NCBI GenBank assembly: GCA_938004185.1
Contig: CALKWN010000176.1
Location: 32,511-96,510 of the forward strand
Length of the DNA: 64,000 bases
Direction: 5' to 3'
Source of the DNA: an uncultured candidate division WWE3 bacterium
Lineage (GTDB): Bacteria; Patescibacteriota; WWE3; UBA101185; UBA10185
Positions 24,313 through 33,346 of this stretch are shown here, in pieces. The notes below the pieces were generated by a model. The model did no database searches. It had not been told where the DNA came from and was given only the letters and a program-made list of their open reading frames with translations. Every line of letters starts with the position of its first letter. Position 1 is the stretch's first letter. The translations under genes were made by a program, and so were the position numbers.

Positions 24313-26613
24313 TTAGTATCTCTTGCGCACAAAATACTTGCCGGTATTCTTGTCCTGGCCTGTGTAGAAACCGGCATTTCTAAGACTCTTCAAATACTCT
24401 ACTGCTTCTTCTTTAGTCATATCGTATTTCGACAAATCCTCGAAAATATATTCGTTTTTATTACCGTTGCCGTATAAAGTATCAACTATCCCCAATGTTA
24501 GATTGAAGTTCTTTTTTTGTTTTTCCAGCTCTTCTTTACTTTTTTCGATTATTTCCTGAGTTTTTATCAACTGTTCATAAGCCTCTTTGTACGTTTCGGG
24601 CAGTTTTTGAGTAGAATCTGCCTCCGTTCCAGTGTTTGTTCTTATATTATCGTAGTTATTTCCTCCAAGCTCGATAACCTTTTTTTCTATCAATTGTCTG
24701 GTTTCAGGTCGCATTTGCCATAGATTTACTCTAAATCCTTTGGCGAATTGAAAGTCCACAACGGCCGGATTTTTTTGTCTTTCCCACATCAAGGTTCTGG
24801 CAATATCGTTTAGTTCCTCGGGCTTGATTTTATCGGGTTTGATGGTGTTGTATACAAGATTTCCCGAAATGGTTATTGAGCGATCTACCGATCCGACTTC
24901 CGGCCGGAGTCTTGTTACTTCGTAAGGTTTGTATACGCCCTCTTTTGTTAATTTGTCATTGTGCCAAGCATTTGTATTGTGCCTTGCAAGTTTGTCGTAT
25001 GCTTCAACATACTTGTCGTAGTTGGATGGGGAAGAGTCGTTCGACCAAGCTGCGTTTGCAGCGTAGAGTTTATTTTTTAATGCCGCCTCCTTTAATTTCC
25101 AGTCTGCCGCTTCTTCCGAAAGTCCCTTTATGTCAATACTCGGAAGGTTTTCGACAGCATTTGGTTTTTGTTCTTGTTCCGGTACAGCTACGTTTTCGCT
25201 TTCATTTTGCTGCGGAGTTTTTGTTGTCGCCTCAATTTTTTCTGCAAGTTTACTCAATCTCTCTTCAATAGCGTTCATTCTGGCTTCCAGTTTTTCCATC
25301 TGTTCTTTGTTGCTTTCTACAAGTTTTGTTATAGCCTCCAATTGTTTTTCCGATTCGGAAAGCTTTTCGTTATCGTGTTTATTTTCCTCAGCTTCTTCTT
25401 GTCCGCTTTCGTTTAAGTTTTTATCATCTGCTTCTTTAGTTTGTGAGGGATCTATTTTCGGTTCTTTTTGTTCTTCGTTTACCTTCTCATCACTATGTTT
25501 TTTCTCTTCTTCTTGGCGTCTTTTTTCTTCTGCCTCTTTTTTCAGTCTATCTTCTACCTCCCTTTGTTTTCTTTCATTTTCCTGCCTTGCTGCTCGTCTT
25601 TCTTCAGCACTTTTTACTTGGTCCGGATACAATTCTTCCCAATTTTTCCCACCTGTATGTTCCTTTATCCTGTTTTCCGCATCTTCAGCCCTTTTTCTGT
25701 TTTCTTCCCTTGCCCACTTCCTCCTAGTGTCTGAAACCCTTTTATTGTATTTTTCAGCCATAGATTTGAGTCTTAGGTAGTAGTCAAAATCACGTTTACT
25801 TGGGATTTGTTCTTCTTCATTTGATTCTGTTTTTGTCTCACCCCCAAGAGCGGTGATTTCATCGTTTTCTTCCATTGCCGTATCAACGTTCTCAGTTATT
25901 GGTTCGTTGCTATTCGGCGTTTGTTCCTCTTGTGAAGAAACTTGTTCAGTACCCGGATTATCTGTATCGGGCGCTTTTTCTACCTCGTCAGTTTCGGTTT
26001 CTTCGGTAATACTTGAAACTACGCTGTTTTGAGAGTCTGAATTTTGTTGTATTTCAGCCGTGTCTTCGACAGTTTCCGGTTCTTGTTTGTTATCGGACTT
26101 CCCATCGGATTCAAAAATCTCATTTGTCACAGTCGAACTATCAGAACCGCTCTCTTTTCCGCCCTCATTGTCGAGCCAGTCGTCCGTACTACTTGTTGCC
26201 CCCTCAGTTACTTCGGTATTTTGAGTTTCGGGGGGTTCTGTAGCAGCTCTTGCTGCCGCTCTTTTTCTATCTTCTTCTAGCTGTACTTTTTCTTGCTCGT
26301 AGTAGTCCGGATCTTCGGGTTCAAATATTTCTCCTCTGGGAATGTTTGCCAATACCTCAGAGTTTGCGTCCAGTTCTTTAAGCTCCTCATCGATGTGTGC
26401 ATGATCCCTAGCATTTTCAGCGGAATCTTTCACAACGCTGTTAAGAGTTTCTGCCGCTTTTAATTCGTCATTTAATAAAGTTTCGGGGTTGTCTTGCTTT
26501 TCAGAACCATCCTCAACCTTCTCTTGTTGCTGATCGGTATTCTCCTGCGTTCTGCTATCAGCTATACTGTCTAAAACCTGATCTTGAACATCGGTTATAT
26601 TAGGCTCGCTCAT
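24313..26613 (-). CDS. Large acidic coiled-coil protein of unknown function
   Basis: 766 residues. Residues ~1-270 are acidic and low complexity (Glu, Asp, Gln, Ser, Thr), probably disordered. Residues ~270-470 are charged helix, with Arg/Lys/Glu-rich runs such as KREAEEKRRQEEEKK-type repeats and a leucine-spaced coiled coil around LEARMNAIEERLSKLAEKIE. The last ~290 residues are more globular, with conserved-looking aromatic motifs (FAKGFRVNLWQM). No signal peptide or membrane helix. It is preceded by a 56-residue gene overlapping its start (ATGA). I do not recognise a family; a structural or scaffolding role is a guess. Confidence 0.65.
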   Translation of the reverse strand: MSEPNITDVQDQVLDSIADSRTQENTDQQQEKVEDGSEKQDNPETLLNDELKAAETLNSVVKDSAENARDHAHIDEELKELDANSEVLANIPRGEIFEPEDPDYYEQEKVQLEEDRKRAAARAATEPPETQNTEVTEGATSSTDDWLDNEGGKESGSDSSTVTNEIFESDGKSDNKQEPETVEDTAEIQQNSDSQNSVVSSITEETETDEVEKAPDTDNPGTEQVSSQEEQTPNSNEPITENVDTAMEENDEITALGGETKTESNEEEQIPSKRDFDYYLRLKSMAEKYNKRVSDTRRKWAREENRKRAEDAENRIKEHTGGKNWEELYPDQVKSAEERRAARQENERKQREVEDRLKKEAEEKRRQEEEKKHSDEKVNEEQKEPKIDPSQTKEADDKNLNESGQEEAEENKHDNEKLSESEKQLEAITKLVESNKEQMEKLEARMNAIEERLSKLAEKIEATTKTPQQNESENVAVPEQEQKPNAVENLPSIDIKGLSEEAADWKLKEAALKNKLYAANAAWSNDSSPSNYDKYVEAYDKLARHNTNAWHNDKLTKEGVYKPYEVTRLRPEVGSVDRSITISGNLVYNTIKPDKIKPEELNDIARTLMWERQKNPAVVDFQFAKGFRVNLWQMRPETRQLIEKKVIELGGNNYDNIRTNTGTEADSTQKLPETYKEAYEQLIKTQEIIEKSKEELEKQKKNFNLTLGIVDTLYGNGNKNEYIFEDLSKYDMTKEEAVEYLKSLRNAGFYTGQDKNTGKYFVRKRY

Positions 26614-26780
26614 TCCGTTAATTCCTCCAGCTTTTTCTTAAATTTTTCAATTTTGTTTTTCCCGACTTTTTCGTCAATTCTTTTTAAAATCTCCAAAGAG
26701 TCCTGTCTAATTTTTTGAATTTTGGTAAATTCTTCGAGGATTTTTTCAGCTTGTTCTTTACTGAATTTTTTAATAGGCAT
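26610..26780 (-). CDS. 56-residue helical protein coupled to the coiled-coil gene
   Basis: Starts MPIKKFSKEQAEKILEEF and continues as a charged helix, ending KKKLEELTE. Its TGA overlaps the ATG of the 766-residue gene (ATGA), so translation is coupled. A promoter (TTGTTA, 16 nt, TATAAA) reads into it with a leader of only a few bases. It could pair with the coiled coil of its partner. Function unknown. Confidence 0.6.
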   Translation of the reverse strand: MPIKKFSKEQAEKILEEFTKIQKIRQDSLEILKRIDEKVGKNKIEKFKKKLEELTE

Positions 26781-26789
26781 TAAAGTTAT

Positions 26790-26817
26790 TTTATACCGAA
26801 CCGTGCTTTAATAACAA
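26790..26817 (-). promoter_or_regulatory. Promoter of the small helical/coiled-coil pair
   Basis: -35 TTGTTA (26817-26812), 16-nt spacer, -10 TATAAA (26795-26790); 9 nt from the -10 box to ATG 26780. Confidence 0.6.
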
Positions 26818-26866
26818 ACCTATTTTGTTAAATGTATAGGACACCGGGGAGATTATTAATAACATC

Positions 26867-26985
26867 TGGATTTCCCTGCAAAATCAGGTTATAATCACCC
26901 CGTTCCCCTCAAAAGAGCGGGAAGAAAGGAGGTTTTTGCTTGAGAGGGTTTCCTTGGAGAAGCCCAAAAAGCAAATAACCCAAAC
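26867..26985 (+). promoter_or_regulatory. rpsA promoter and structured leader
   Basis: -10 TATAAT at 26890-26895 with a weak -35 TGGATT 17 nt upstream. The resulting leader of about 85 nt can form CCCGTT/AGCGGG-type and GGGTTTC/GAAGCCC hairpins around AAAGGAGG (26926-26933). This sits far (about 50 nt) from the ATG, so it may be a regulatory decoy or serve autoregulation, as known for S1 in other bacteria. The leader function is inference. Confidence 0.45.
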
Positions 26986-28092
26986 ATGTCAAAATCATCA
27001 AAGGTTCATAAACCGGGGTCGGCTATGGCTAAGCTTTTAACCGACAAAGATCTGCAGATGAAAGATCTTAGACCGGGCGAGTTGGTAGAGGGTATTGTAG
27101 TAAGTGTTTCTCATAGTGAGGTTTTGCTTGACGTAGGCTCAAAATCGGAGGGTGTTGTGTCAGGATCGGAGCTATCCGAGGCTGATGAGTCTTTTAAACA
27201 CCTAAAACTTGGAGATACGATTTTAGCTAAGGTTGTGCAGGCCGAAAATCAGCAGGGCTACGTAGTTTTATCTTTAAGAAAAGCCGAGAAAGATAAGAAG
27301 TGGAAAGGCGCGGAAGACGCCCTTGCCGACGGTTCAATCCTCGAAGCTACAATTATTGAATATAACAAAGGTGGTCTTTTGTGCGATTGCCTCGGTCTTA
27401 GAGGTTTTATACCCCTTTCACATTTAGATAGAAGCCATTTCGCTAATGATATTGCGAAATTTGCAGCCGGAAGTGAGGCTGAGTTGAAGGAATCGTTAAA
27501 AAGCCTTGCCGGTAAAGTGATAAAGGTTAAAGTCATAGAGCTTGATCCCACAAAAAACAGGTTTGTTTTATCTGAAAAAGACGCTTTGAGCACATACAGT
27601 GACGAGAGCAGAGAAAAAAGATTGCAGGAAATTGATCCGGGAACGACTTTAGAGGGTATTGTAACGGGTATCATGCCTTTCGGTGTGTTCATTGATCTGG
27701 ATGGAGTAGAGGGCCTTGTACATATAAGTGAGATTGCTTGGGAGAAGGTAAACAACCCCTCGTCTTATTTTTCAGTGGGTCAGACGGTTCAAGTTATGGT
27801 TCTTGGTATAGATGATCAGAGCAAAAAACTGGCATTAAGCGTTAAACGCTTAATGCCTAATCCGTGGGAAACAGTGGAGGAAAGGTATGCAGTTGGAACT
27901 AAAGTTAAAGGTGTTGTTAGCAAGGTAGTTCCGTTCGGAGCCTTTGTTACGATAGAGAAGGGTTTGGACGGACTCGTCCATATTTCCGAAGCGGCATCTC
28001 CGTTAAAAGAGGGCGATGAAGTAGAAGCGATAGTAATTCAGGTTGATGGAACGAATCAAAAACTTGCGTTAAGCACCCGTTCACAGGAGTAA
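26986..28092 (+). CDS. rpsA: Ribosomal protein bS1
   Basis: 368 residues with four S1 RNA-binding domains: about 27-100 (GELVEGIVVSVSHSEVLLDVG), 112-190 (a diverged domain with LCDCLGLRGFIPLSHL), 205-285 (GTTLEGIVTGIMPFGVFIDLDG) and 295-368 (GTKVKGVVSKVVPFGAFVTIE). Four domains is the short form seen in Gram-positive-like and CPR genomes against six in E. coli. S1 binds mRNA leaders on the 30S subunit. Translation begins at ATG 26986 without a nearby Shine-Dalgarno. Confidence 0.92.
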   Translation: MSKSSKVHKPGSAMAKLLTDKDLQMKDLRPGELVEGIVVSVSHSEVLLDVGSKSEGVVSGSELSEADESFKHLKLGDTILAKVVQAENQQGYVVLSLRKAEKDKKWKGAEDALADGSILEATIIEYNKGGLLCDCLGLRGFIPLSHLDRSHFANDIAKFAAGSEAELKESLKSLAGKVIKVKVIELDPTKNRFVLSEKDALSTYSDESREKRLQEIDPGTTLEGIVTGIMPFGVFIDLDGVEGLVHISEIAWEKVNNPSSYFSVGQTVQVMVLGIDDQSKKLALSVKRLMPNPWETVEERYAVGTKVKGVVSKVVPFGAFVTIEKGLDGLVHISEAASPLKEGDEVEAIVIQVDGTNQKLALSTRSQE

Positions 28093-28114
28093 TAAAGTTT
28101 TTAAGGAAAATAGG

Positions 28115-28142
28115 TCCCCTGCTCCTAAAGCAGGGGATTTTT
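28115..28142 (+). terminator. Strong terminator between rpsA and clpC
   Basis: Perfect 8-bp stem TCCCCTGC/GCAGGGGA with a 7-nt loop and TTTTT. Only five bases separate the T run from the clpC ATG. Confidence 0.85.
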
Positions 28143-28147
28143 GACAC

Positions 28148-30454
28148 ATGCTATTAGATAGACTTACACAAAGAGCTAAAACAGTGTTGTTGAAACTCCC
28201 CGAAAAGGAGAGTGTATCCAGTGCTAAGGTTCTTGCAGCTGTGGTAGAAGAGGGAGGAATGGGTAATACTATTGTTCAAGGACTAGGCAATTACACTTTA
28301 AATAAAAGAAAAATGCTTTCGCTAAACAACCTTACGAGAGAAGCTTTTGTGCAGGCGGCAAATTTCGAACACATGTACGTGGGAACCGAACACTTAATGC
28401 TCGCGCTGTTCAAAATGGCGGACTCTCCTGATTTTGGAAGGCTTCGTTTCGAACTTATAAAACTAAGTGTTTTTCCTAATACCGTAAGGTCTATCGATAA
28501 AAATAAAAAGACTCCGATCCTCGATACTTTCGGCGAAAACTTAAATCAAAAAACCATCAAAAACATGGACAAGCCCTTAGTTTACAGGACGGTGTACGAG
28601 AGCCTTGTTGCTTCTTTACTTTTGAAAAACACACCTGACGTTTTGATATTAGGGGATCCCGGGGTGGGAAAGAGAGCGCTGGTTGAACTGTTAGCCAGAA
28701 ATATATCTTCTTTGGATGTGCCTCCGGCATTAGTCGGTTACCAGGTCATAGAATTTGACATGCTGGCTTTTATGACCAGCCTTTTAAACAAGAGTGGGGT
28801 AGAGACCGGCTTGGCACAGCTATCTGACGAGTTAAGATCTCTAAACAGAGTAATTTTATTTATTAAAAACTTTCAAAATTCATTTTTTGCTACGGCTACG
28901 GGGTTTTCCTTACCCATTTTCTACACAATGTTTAAGTCAGCTCTTGATAGCACCGATATAAAAATAATCGCCACAATGTCCTCTACATTATTTGAGAAAC
29001 TCTCCACCGATAATGAGCATATTCTTGAGGATTTCGGTACGGTTGAAGTAATTGAACCCACAGAAAAAGAAACGCAGAAAATTCTTGAAAGTACCGCTCT
29101 TTATTTAAGTGAATTTCACAACGTAGATATAACAAAAAACATGGTTAACCTTATTTACAAAAGGGCGAAGGAACTCGATAGCGAGGACAAATTCCCTCAA
29201 AAGGGTGTCGACCTCATGGATCACTGCTGCACTTACGTAATTTTGAAAAAAAGCCGAATTCCCGACAGTTATAAGGATCTAGTCGACAAACGATATGATG
29301 TGATGCTGCAGCTTCAATCCACTTTGGATGAAGGAAGGTACGAGAAAGCTTTACATTTGAGAAAGAAGATTAAGGGATACGATCAAAAACTGTCTTCTAA
29401 AGAGGAAAAAATCTTTATTTCAGAGAAAAGACTAAAAATGACCGCAGACGACGTAAATGAAGCGGTTTCAGTATTTCGTGAAGACCGGGATTTGGACGAA
29501 GATACAGCGGGGTTGAAGAATCTTTCTCTTTTGTCTGAAAAGATTAGAGCACGAATTATCGGTCAAGAGGACGCCGTAAATCTTGTTGCAAAAAGCTTAG
29601 TTAGATCTCGTTTAGGTCTTAGATCGAGAAAGAGACCGGTAGGAAACTTTTTGTTTTTGGGCCCGACCGGCGTAGGTAAAACCGAAATGGCAAAAGTAAT
29701 TGCAGATCTTTTCTATGGCTCGAAATCTCTAATAAGATTGGACATGAGTGACTTCTCGGAGAAGCATAATGTTGCTAGATTGGTAGGTGCTCCCCCCGGG
29801 TACGTGGGTTACGGTGAAGGTGGAGAACTGACCTCTAAGATCGAGTCCAAACCCGAAAGCGTGGTTTTGTTCGATGAAATAGAAAAAGCCCACCCAGATG
29901 TTTTAAACATCCTGCTCCAGATAATGGAGGAGGGGGAGCTTGTTGATGCAAAGGGAACTACATTTGATTTTTCGCGAGCGGTTGTCATATTAACTAGCAA
30001 TCTTGGTACCGAGATATTGCATAATAACGAGATCGGGTTTGAGGAAAAAGCCATAAGCGATAAGTCAGCGGAAGGAAGACTTAGAAATAATTTAAAGAAG
30101 ATTTTAAAACCCGAACTTCTCAACAGATTCGATGAAATTATAATTTTCAAGCGATTGCAGAAAGAAAATCAGCTCAAAGTATTGGAATTACTGATAAAGG
30201 AAGTTAATATCACGCTGAAAACGCAAAATATTTCTCTCGGGGTTTCAAAAGAAGTGAAGGAATACCTGCTGGATAAAGGCAGTTCAGCAGAATATGGTGC
30301 CAGGGCTTTAAGAAGAACGCTCGAAAAAGAGCTTATCGATACTTTAGCCGAGTACTTGCTACACCATGAAAAGCGGCCACTTTCTTTGTGTGCCTCTATG
30401 TCGGACGGAAAAATCGTAATTTCGGTAAAAGCTAAAAAAGCCAGAAATTGCTAA
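28148..30454 (+). CDS. clpC: ClpC-type AAA+ unfoldase with degenerate first ATPase domain
   Basis: 768 residues: Clp N-domain (LTQRAKTVLLKL, then YVGTEHLMLALF), D1, a UVR-like middle segment (about 379-410), and D2. D2 is intact: Walker A GPTGVGKTEM (~503-512), Walker B VVLFDEIEKAH, sensor 1 TSNLGTE, sensor 2 GARALRRTLEKE. D1 has GDPGVGKRAL in place of GxxGxGKT and LFIKNFQ where Walker B is normally LFIDE, so D1 probably binds but does not hydrolyse ATP. ClpC feeds substrates to ClpP or acts as a chaperone. The start is fixed by family alignment (MLLDRLTQRAK). Confidence 0.88.
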   Translation: MLLDRLTQRAKTVLLKLPEKESVSSAKVLAAVVEEGGMGNTIVQGLGNYTLNKRKMLSLNNLTREAFVQAANFEHMYVGTEHLMLALFKMADSPDFGRLRFELIKLSVFPNTVRSIDKNKKTPILDTFGENLNQKTIKNMDKPLVYRTVYESLVASLLLKNTPDVLILGDPGVGKRALVELLARNISSLDVPPALVGYQVIEFDMLAFMTSLLNKSGVETGLAQLSDELRSLNRVILFIKNFQNSFFATATGFSLPIFYTMFKSALDSTDIKIIATMSSTLFEKLSTDNEHILEDFGTVEVIEPTEKETQKILESTALYLSEFHNVDITKNMVNLIYKRAKELDSEDKFPQKGVDLMDHCCTYVILKKSRIPDSYKDLVDKRYDVMLQLQSTLDEGRYEKALHLRKKIKGYDQKLSSKEEKIFISEKRLKMTADDVNEAVSVFREDRDLDEDTAGLKNLSLLSEKIRARIIGQEDAVNLVAKSLVRSRLGLRSRKRPVGNFLFLGPTGVGKTEMAKVIADLFYGSKSLIRLDMSDFSEKHNVARLVGAPPGYVGYGEGGELTSKIESKPESVVLFDEIEKAHPDVLNILLQIMEEGELVDAKGTTFDFSRAVVILTSNLGTEILHNNEIGFEEKAISDKSAEGRLRNNLKKILKPELLNRFDEIIIFKRLQKENQLKVLELLIKEVNITLKTQNISLGVSKEVKEYLLDKGSSAEYGARALRRTLEKELIDTLAEYLLHHEKRPLSLCASMSDGKIVISVKAKKARNC

Positions 30455-30463
30455 GATAAAGAC

Positions 30464-31846
30464 ATGCCGAAGATCAAGACCATATACACTTGCAAAAATT
30501 GCGATTATCAATCTTCCCACTGGGTCGGGCAATGCCCGCAATGCAATGAATGGAATACATTTGTTGAAGATGTTGTTGCTGTAAGTAAAGGTCACAAGTC
30601 TGCATCGGGATCGGGTAAAACATCTTTTTCCTCTCCGGTGCAGCTGTCAAAAGTATCGGCAAAAAACGTAAAACGCCTCTCTTCCGGAATATCCGAATTC
30701 GACAGAGTATTGGGAGGGGGTTTCGTTCCAGGACAAGTGGTTCTTTTAGCAGGAGAGCCCGGAATCGGGAAGAGCACTCTTCTGACTGACTTGGCAAAGA
30801 ATCTAATCCCAAAAAAAATTTTATATATTGCCGGAGAAGAAAGTGCAGATCAAATAAAACTTAGAACCGAACGAATGGGATACAAGGCGGAAAATTTGTA
30901 TATGTTGCAGGAGTCCGGAGTAGAGCAGATCATTTCGGCAATGGAAAATATGGAGGAAGTTTCTTTAGTCATAGTAGATTCGGTTCAAACGGTTTATTCC
31001 GAAGAAATTGCCGGTATTTCTGGGTCTCTTCCTCAGGTTAGGGGATGCACCCAGCTTATTACAATGGCGGCTAAACGTACCGGTGTGCCGGTAGTTTTGA
31101 TAGGTCATGTGAATAAAGAGGGGGTAGTCGCCGGACCCAAAGTATTAGAGCACATCGTAGATACCATTTTGTATCTCGAGGGCGATCCCCAGCACATGTT
31201 CAGGATGCTCAGAACGAGCAAGAACCGCTTCGGACCGGTTTCGGAGGTAGGGATATTCGAAATGCAGGAAAAAGGTATGCAGGAGGTAAATAATCCCTCA
31301 GAGTTATTTCTTGAAGAGCACGTGGGCGGCACCTCAGGTTCATGCGTGACTGTAGTAATGGAAGGTTACAGACCATTATTATTCGAAATCCAGGCGTTAA
31401 CCGTTAGAACGAGTTTTGGCTACCCTCGGAGAACGGCAAGTGGCTTTAATGCAAACCGCTTACAGGTTTTGGTTGCAACAATAGAGAAAAGGACAGGAAT
31501 AGATTTGAGCGGGCACGATATTTACTTAAATGTCGCAGGAGGTTTTAAAGTTAGTGAGTACGCGGCAGATTTGGCAGTTTGTCTTGCCGTTATCTCATCC
31601 GTCAAAGACTTGCCCATAAAGGAGAAAAGTGTAGTATATGGCGAAGTAGGTTTGAACGGCGAGGTTAGAAGGGTGTCTCATGCCGAAAAAAGAGCTAAGG
31701 AGGCAAAAAAACTCGGATTTGAAAAAATCATATCGCCGCTTACAGTTAGAAGTTTAAACAAGGCAGTATCGGAAGCAATGACCATAAGATACAATCAAGA
31801 TAGTGGACAACGAACAAAGAAAACAAAAGGGAATACCGCAGCTTAG
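30464..31846 (+). CDS. radA: DNA repair protein RadA (Sms)
   Basis: 460 residues. N-terminal zinc ribbon CKNC...CPQC (Cys10, 13, 24, 27), RecA-like ATPase with Walker A GEPGIGKST (~98-106), the RadA-specific KNRFG motif (~253-257) and a C-terminal Lon-protease-like domain (VAGGFKVSEYAADLAVC). RadA is a branch-migration helicase in recombination and natural transformation, which fits the competence genes further along. A TAAGAT box (30452-30457) lies 6 nt before ATG. Confidence 0.95.
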   Translation: MPKIKTIYTCKNCDYQSSHWVGQCPQCNEWNTFVEDVVAVSKGHKSASGSGKTSFSSPVQLSKVSAKNVKRLSSGISEFDRVLGGGFVPGQVVLLAGEPGIGKSTLLTDLAKNLIPKKILYIAGEESADQIKLRTERMGYKAENLYMLQESGVEQIISAMENMEEVSLVIVDSVQTVYSEEIAGISGSLPQVRGCTQLITMAAKRTGVPVVLIGHVNKEGVVAGPKVLEHIVDTILYLEGDPQHMFRMLRTSKNRFGPVSEVGIFEMQEKGMQEVNNPSELFLEEHVGGTSGSCVTVVMEGYRPLLFEIQALTVRTSFGYPRRTASGFNANRLQVLVATIEKRTGIDLSGHDIYLNVAGGFKVSEYAADLAVCLAVISSVKDLPIKEKSVVYGEVGLNGEVRRVSHAEKRAKEAKKLGFEKIISPLTVRSLNKAVSEAMTIRYNQDSGQRTKKTKGNTAA

Positions 31847-32792
31847 GGAATTTAACATAATCGCCCGTGTTGCCTTTGCGGTCATTTTCTTTATCCTTGG
31901 CTTCAATCTATCAAGAACAGCTTTTTTTACGGAATTACCGTTTTGGGGTTATCACACTGTTTGGGAAACACTTATATCTGCAGCCGCGGCATTAATAGGT
32001 TTTTACATTTTCCCTCTTTTTATAATAAGCGCGAGATATTGGGTAGAGGCAACCATAAACAAAGTAGTACACGATATTGTAGTGGATTTTTGGGAACAGC
32101 AGTCCAAAAAGATTCAGGAAGCCAGAAGAGAAAAACAAAAGAAAAAAAATGAGGAGGAGCAGAACAAAAGAAGAAATGAGTTGGATAATTCAGTTCTTTT
32201 AGATACTTCTGTTTTAGTCGATGGACGTGTCTTGGACATCGTAAAGACGGGATTTGTGGACAACAGGCTGATAGTTCTTCAGGCAGTATTGGACGAGCTT
32301 CAAACAATAGCCGACAGTAAAGATAAATTGAAAAGACAGCGGGGGCGACGTGGTCTGGACATTGCAAAAGAGCTGAAAAAACACACAAAAGTAATTATTC
32401 CCGAAGTAAAGGTTAATGGAAAGGGCGTGGACGCCAAACTAGTTTCTTTTGCTAAAGAGCACAAGATCAAGCTTATGACCATGGACTTTAACTTGAATAA
32501 GGTTGCGCAGGTCGCCGGTGTAAAAACTCTCAATCTCAACGATTTGATTAACGGCCTTAAAACAATAATGCTTCCGGGCGAACCCATTAGGATTAAAATC
32601 CAGCAGGAAGGTAAGGAAAAAGAGCAGGGAGTAGGTTATCTTCCCGACGGGACAATGATTGTTGTAGAGGGGGCAAAGCATCTTGTAGGGTACGAAGTAG
32701 AGGCGATCGTGTCAAAAATAATCCAGTCTTCAGCCGGACGAATTATATTTTCAAAGTTAAATAGCGATATTACGGCAGCGGATTCGGAATAA
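31803..32792 (+). CDS. PIN-TRAM membrane protein (YacL family)
   Basis: 329 residues. Two membrane helices (~20-40 and ~55-78), a lysine-rich linker, a PIN nuclease domain (LLDTSVLVDGRVLDI ~137-151 with conserved Asp residues, later MTMDFNLNKVA) and a C-terminal TRAM RNA-binding domain (GVGYLPDGTMIVVEGA). The family is a membrane-bound putative RNase, often next to radA in Firmicutes. It starts with GTG inside radA (44-base overlap), 7 nt after a TACAAT box, so it may have a separate leaderless transcript. Confidence 0.88.
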   Translation: MDNEQRKQKGIPQLREFNIIARVAFAVIFFILGFNLSRTAFFTELPFWGYHTVWETLISAAAALIGFYIFPLFIISARYWVEATINKVVHDIVVDFWEQQSKKIQEARREKQKKKNEEEQNKRRNELDNSVLLDTSVLVDGRVLDIVKTGFVDNRLIVLQAVLDELQTIADSKDKLKRQRGRRGLDIAKELKKHTKVIIPEVKVNGKGVDAKLVSFAKEHKIKLMTMDFNLNKVAQVAGVKTLNLNDLINGLKTIMLPGEPIRIKIQQEGKEKEQGVGYLPDGTMIVVEGAKHLVGYEVEAIVSKIIQSSAGRIIFSKLNSDITAADSE

Positions 32793-32835
32793 ACAAAAAC
32801 CGTCCCATACATATTTATTGGAAGAGTAGGGAATA

Positions 32836-32889
32836 AAAAAACACTCCACCAGAAGCGACATAAAAAGCGGCGACCGCAGAGTGTTTTTT
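32836..32889. terminator. Bidirectional terminator after the radA unit
   Basis: AAAAAACACTC (32835-32845) pairs with GAGTGTTTTTT (32879-32889) over about 10 bp, with T or A runs on both sides. Confidence 0.75.
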
Positions 32890-33199
32890 ATCGAAGCTTG
32901 TTTTTGCAATCTAGGATTGCAATAAGTCCATGCTTCAGAGCAGCCGAAGCATGATTTATATCACTCTATAACTTTTTTTTCTATTAACAAGCGATGGATA
33001 TTGGTCTTAACCACGGTATTTTTCGTGGGTGCAGGAAGTAGTGGATCAAATTCTTACGCGTATTGCTGTTATGTAAGTACATACTGATATACATTTATAT
33101 GTAAGATCTAATTATGTATATACCCTATAAGTTAAAAATAGGGTGTGGATAACTAAATTTTTTGTGGATATTCAATTTGGAGAGAGATTGGAGGCAAAA
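32890..33199. other. Non-coding stretch with two perfect hairpins and an inverted repeat
   Basis: No gene is visible. TTGCAATC/GATTGCAA (32904-32922) and CATGCTTC/GAAGCATG (32929-32953) are perfect 8-bp hairpins set 6 bases apart. Further on, ACCCTAT and ATAGGGT flank AAGTTAAAA (about 33122-33144) upstream of the ribbon-helix-helix gene and could be its operator. A small RNA is possible but unproven. Confidence 0.5.
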
Positions 33200-33346
33200 A
33201 TGGCAGAAGTTACAAAAAAAGATAAAGTAAAAACTACAATTCTTTTGGATAGAACTTTAAAAAAACTTGCTCAGGTGCATGCCATACAAAATGATCTGAC
33301 ACTTGGTGAGCTGGTAGAGGAGTCGTTAAAAAAGGTGTTGATGTAG
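33200..33346 (+). CDS. Ribbon-helix-helix protein (Arc/CopG-like)
   Basis: 48 residues: VKTTILLDRTLKKLAQ is a typical RHH strand plus helix, followed by LTLGELVEESLKKVL. RHH proteins bind operators as dimers and are often antitoxins. No toxin gene follows within 190 bases. Start at 33200 follows GGAGG by 5 nt; the longer frame from 33143 runs through this Shine-Dalgarno. An inverted repeat (ACCCTAT/ATAGGGT) about 60 nt upstream may be its own operator. Confidence 0.65.
   Translation: MAEVTKKDKVKTTILLDRTLKKLAQVHAIQNDLTLGELVEESLKKVLM

Noticed and set aside
24517..26280. Several long plus-strand reading frames opposite the 766-residue protein, rich in Phe, Ser and Leu
   Set aside because: They are antisense shadows of Glu/Lys-rich codons, overlap each other in all frames and have no ribosome site.
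33143..33199. N-terminal extension of the ribbon-helix-helix gene
   Set aside because: The Shine-Dalgarno GGAGG and the RHH fold both support the start at 33200.
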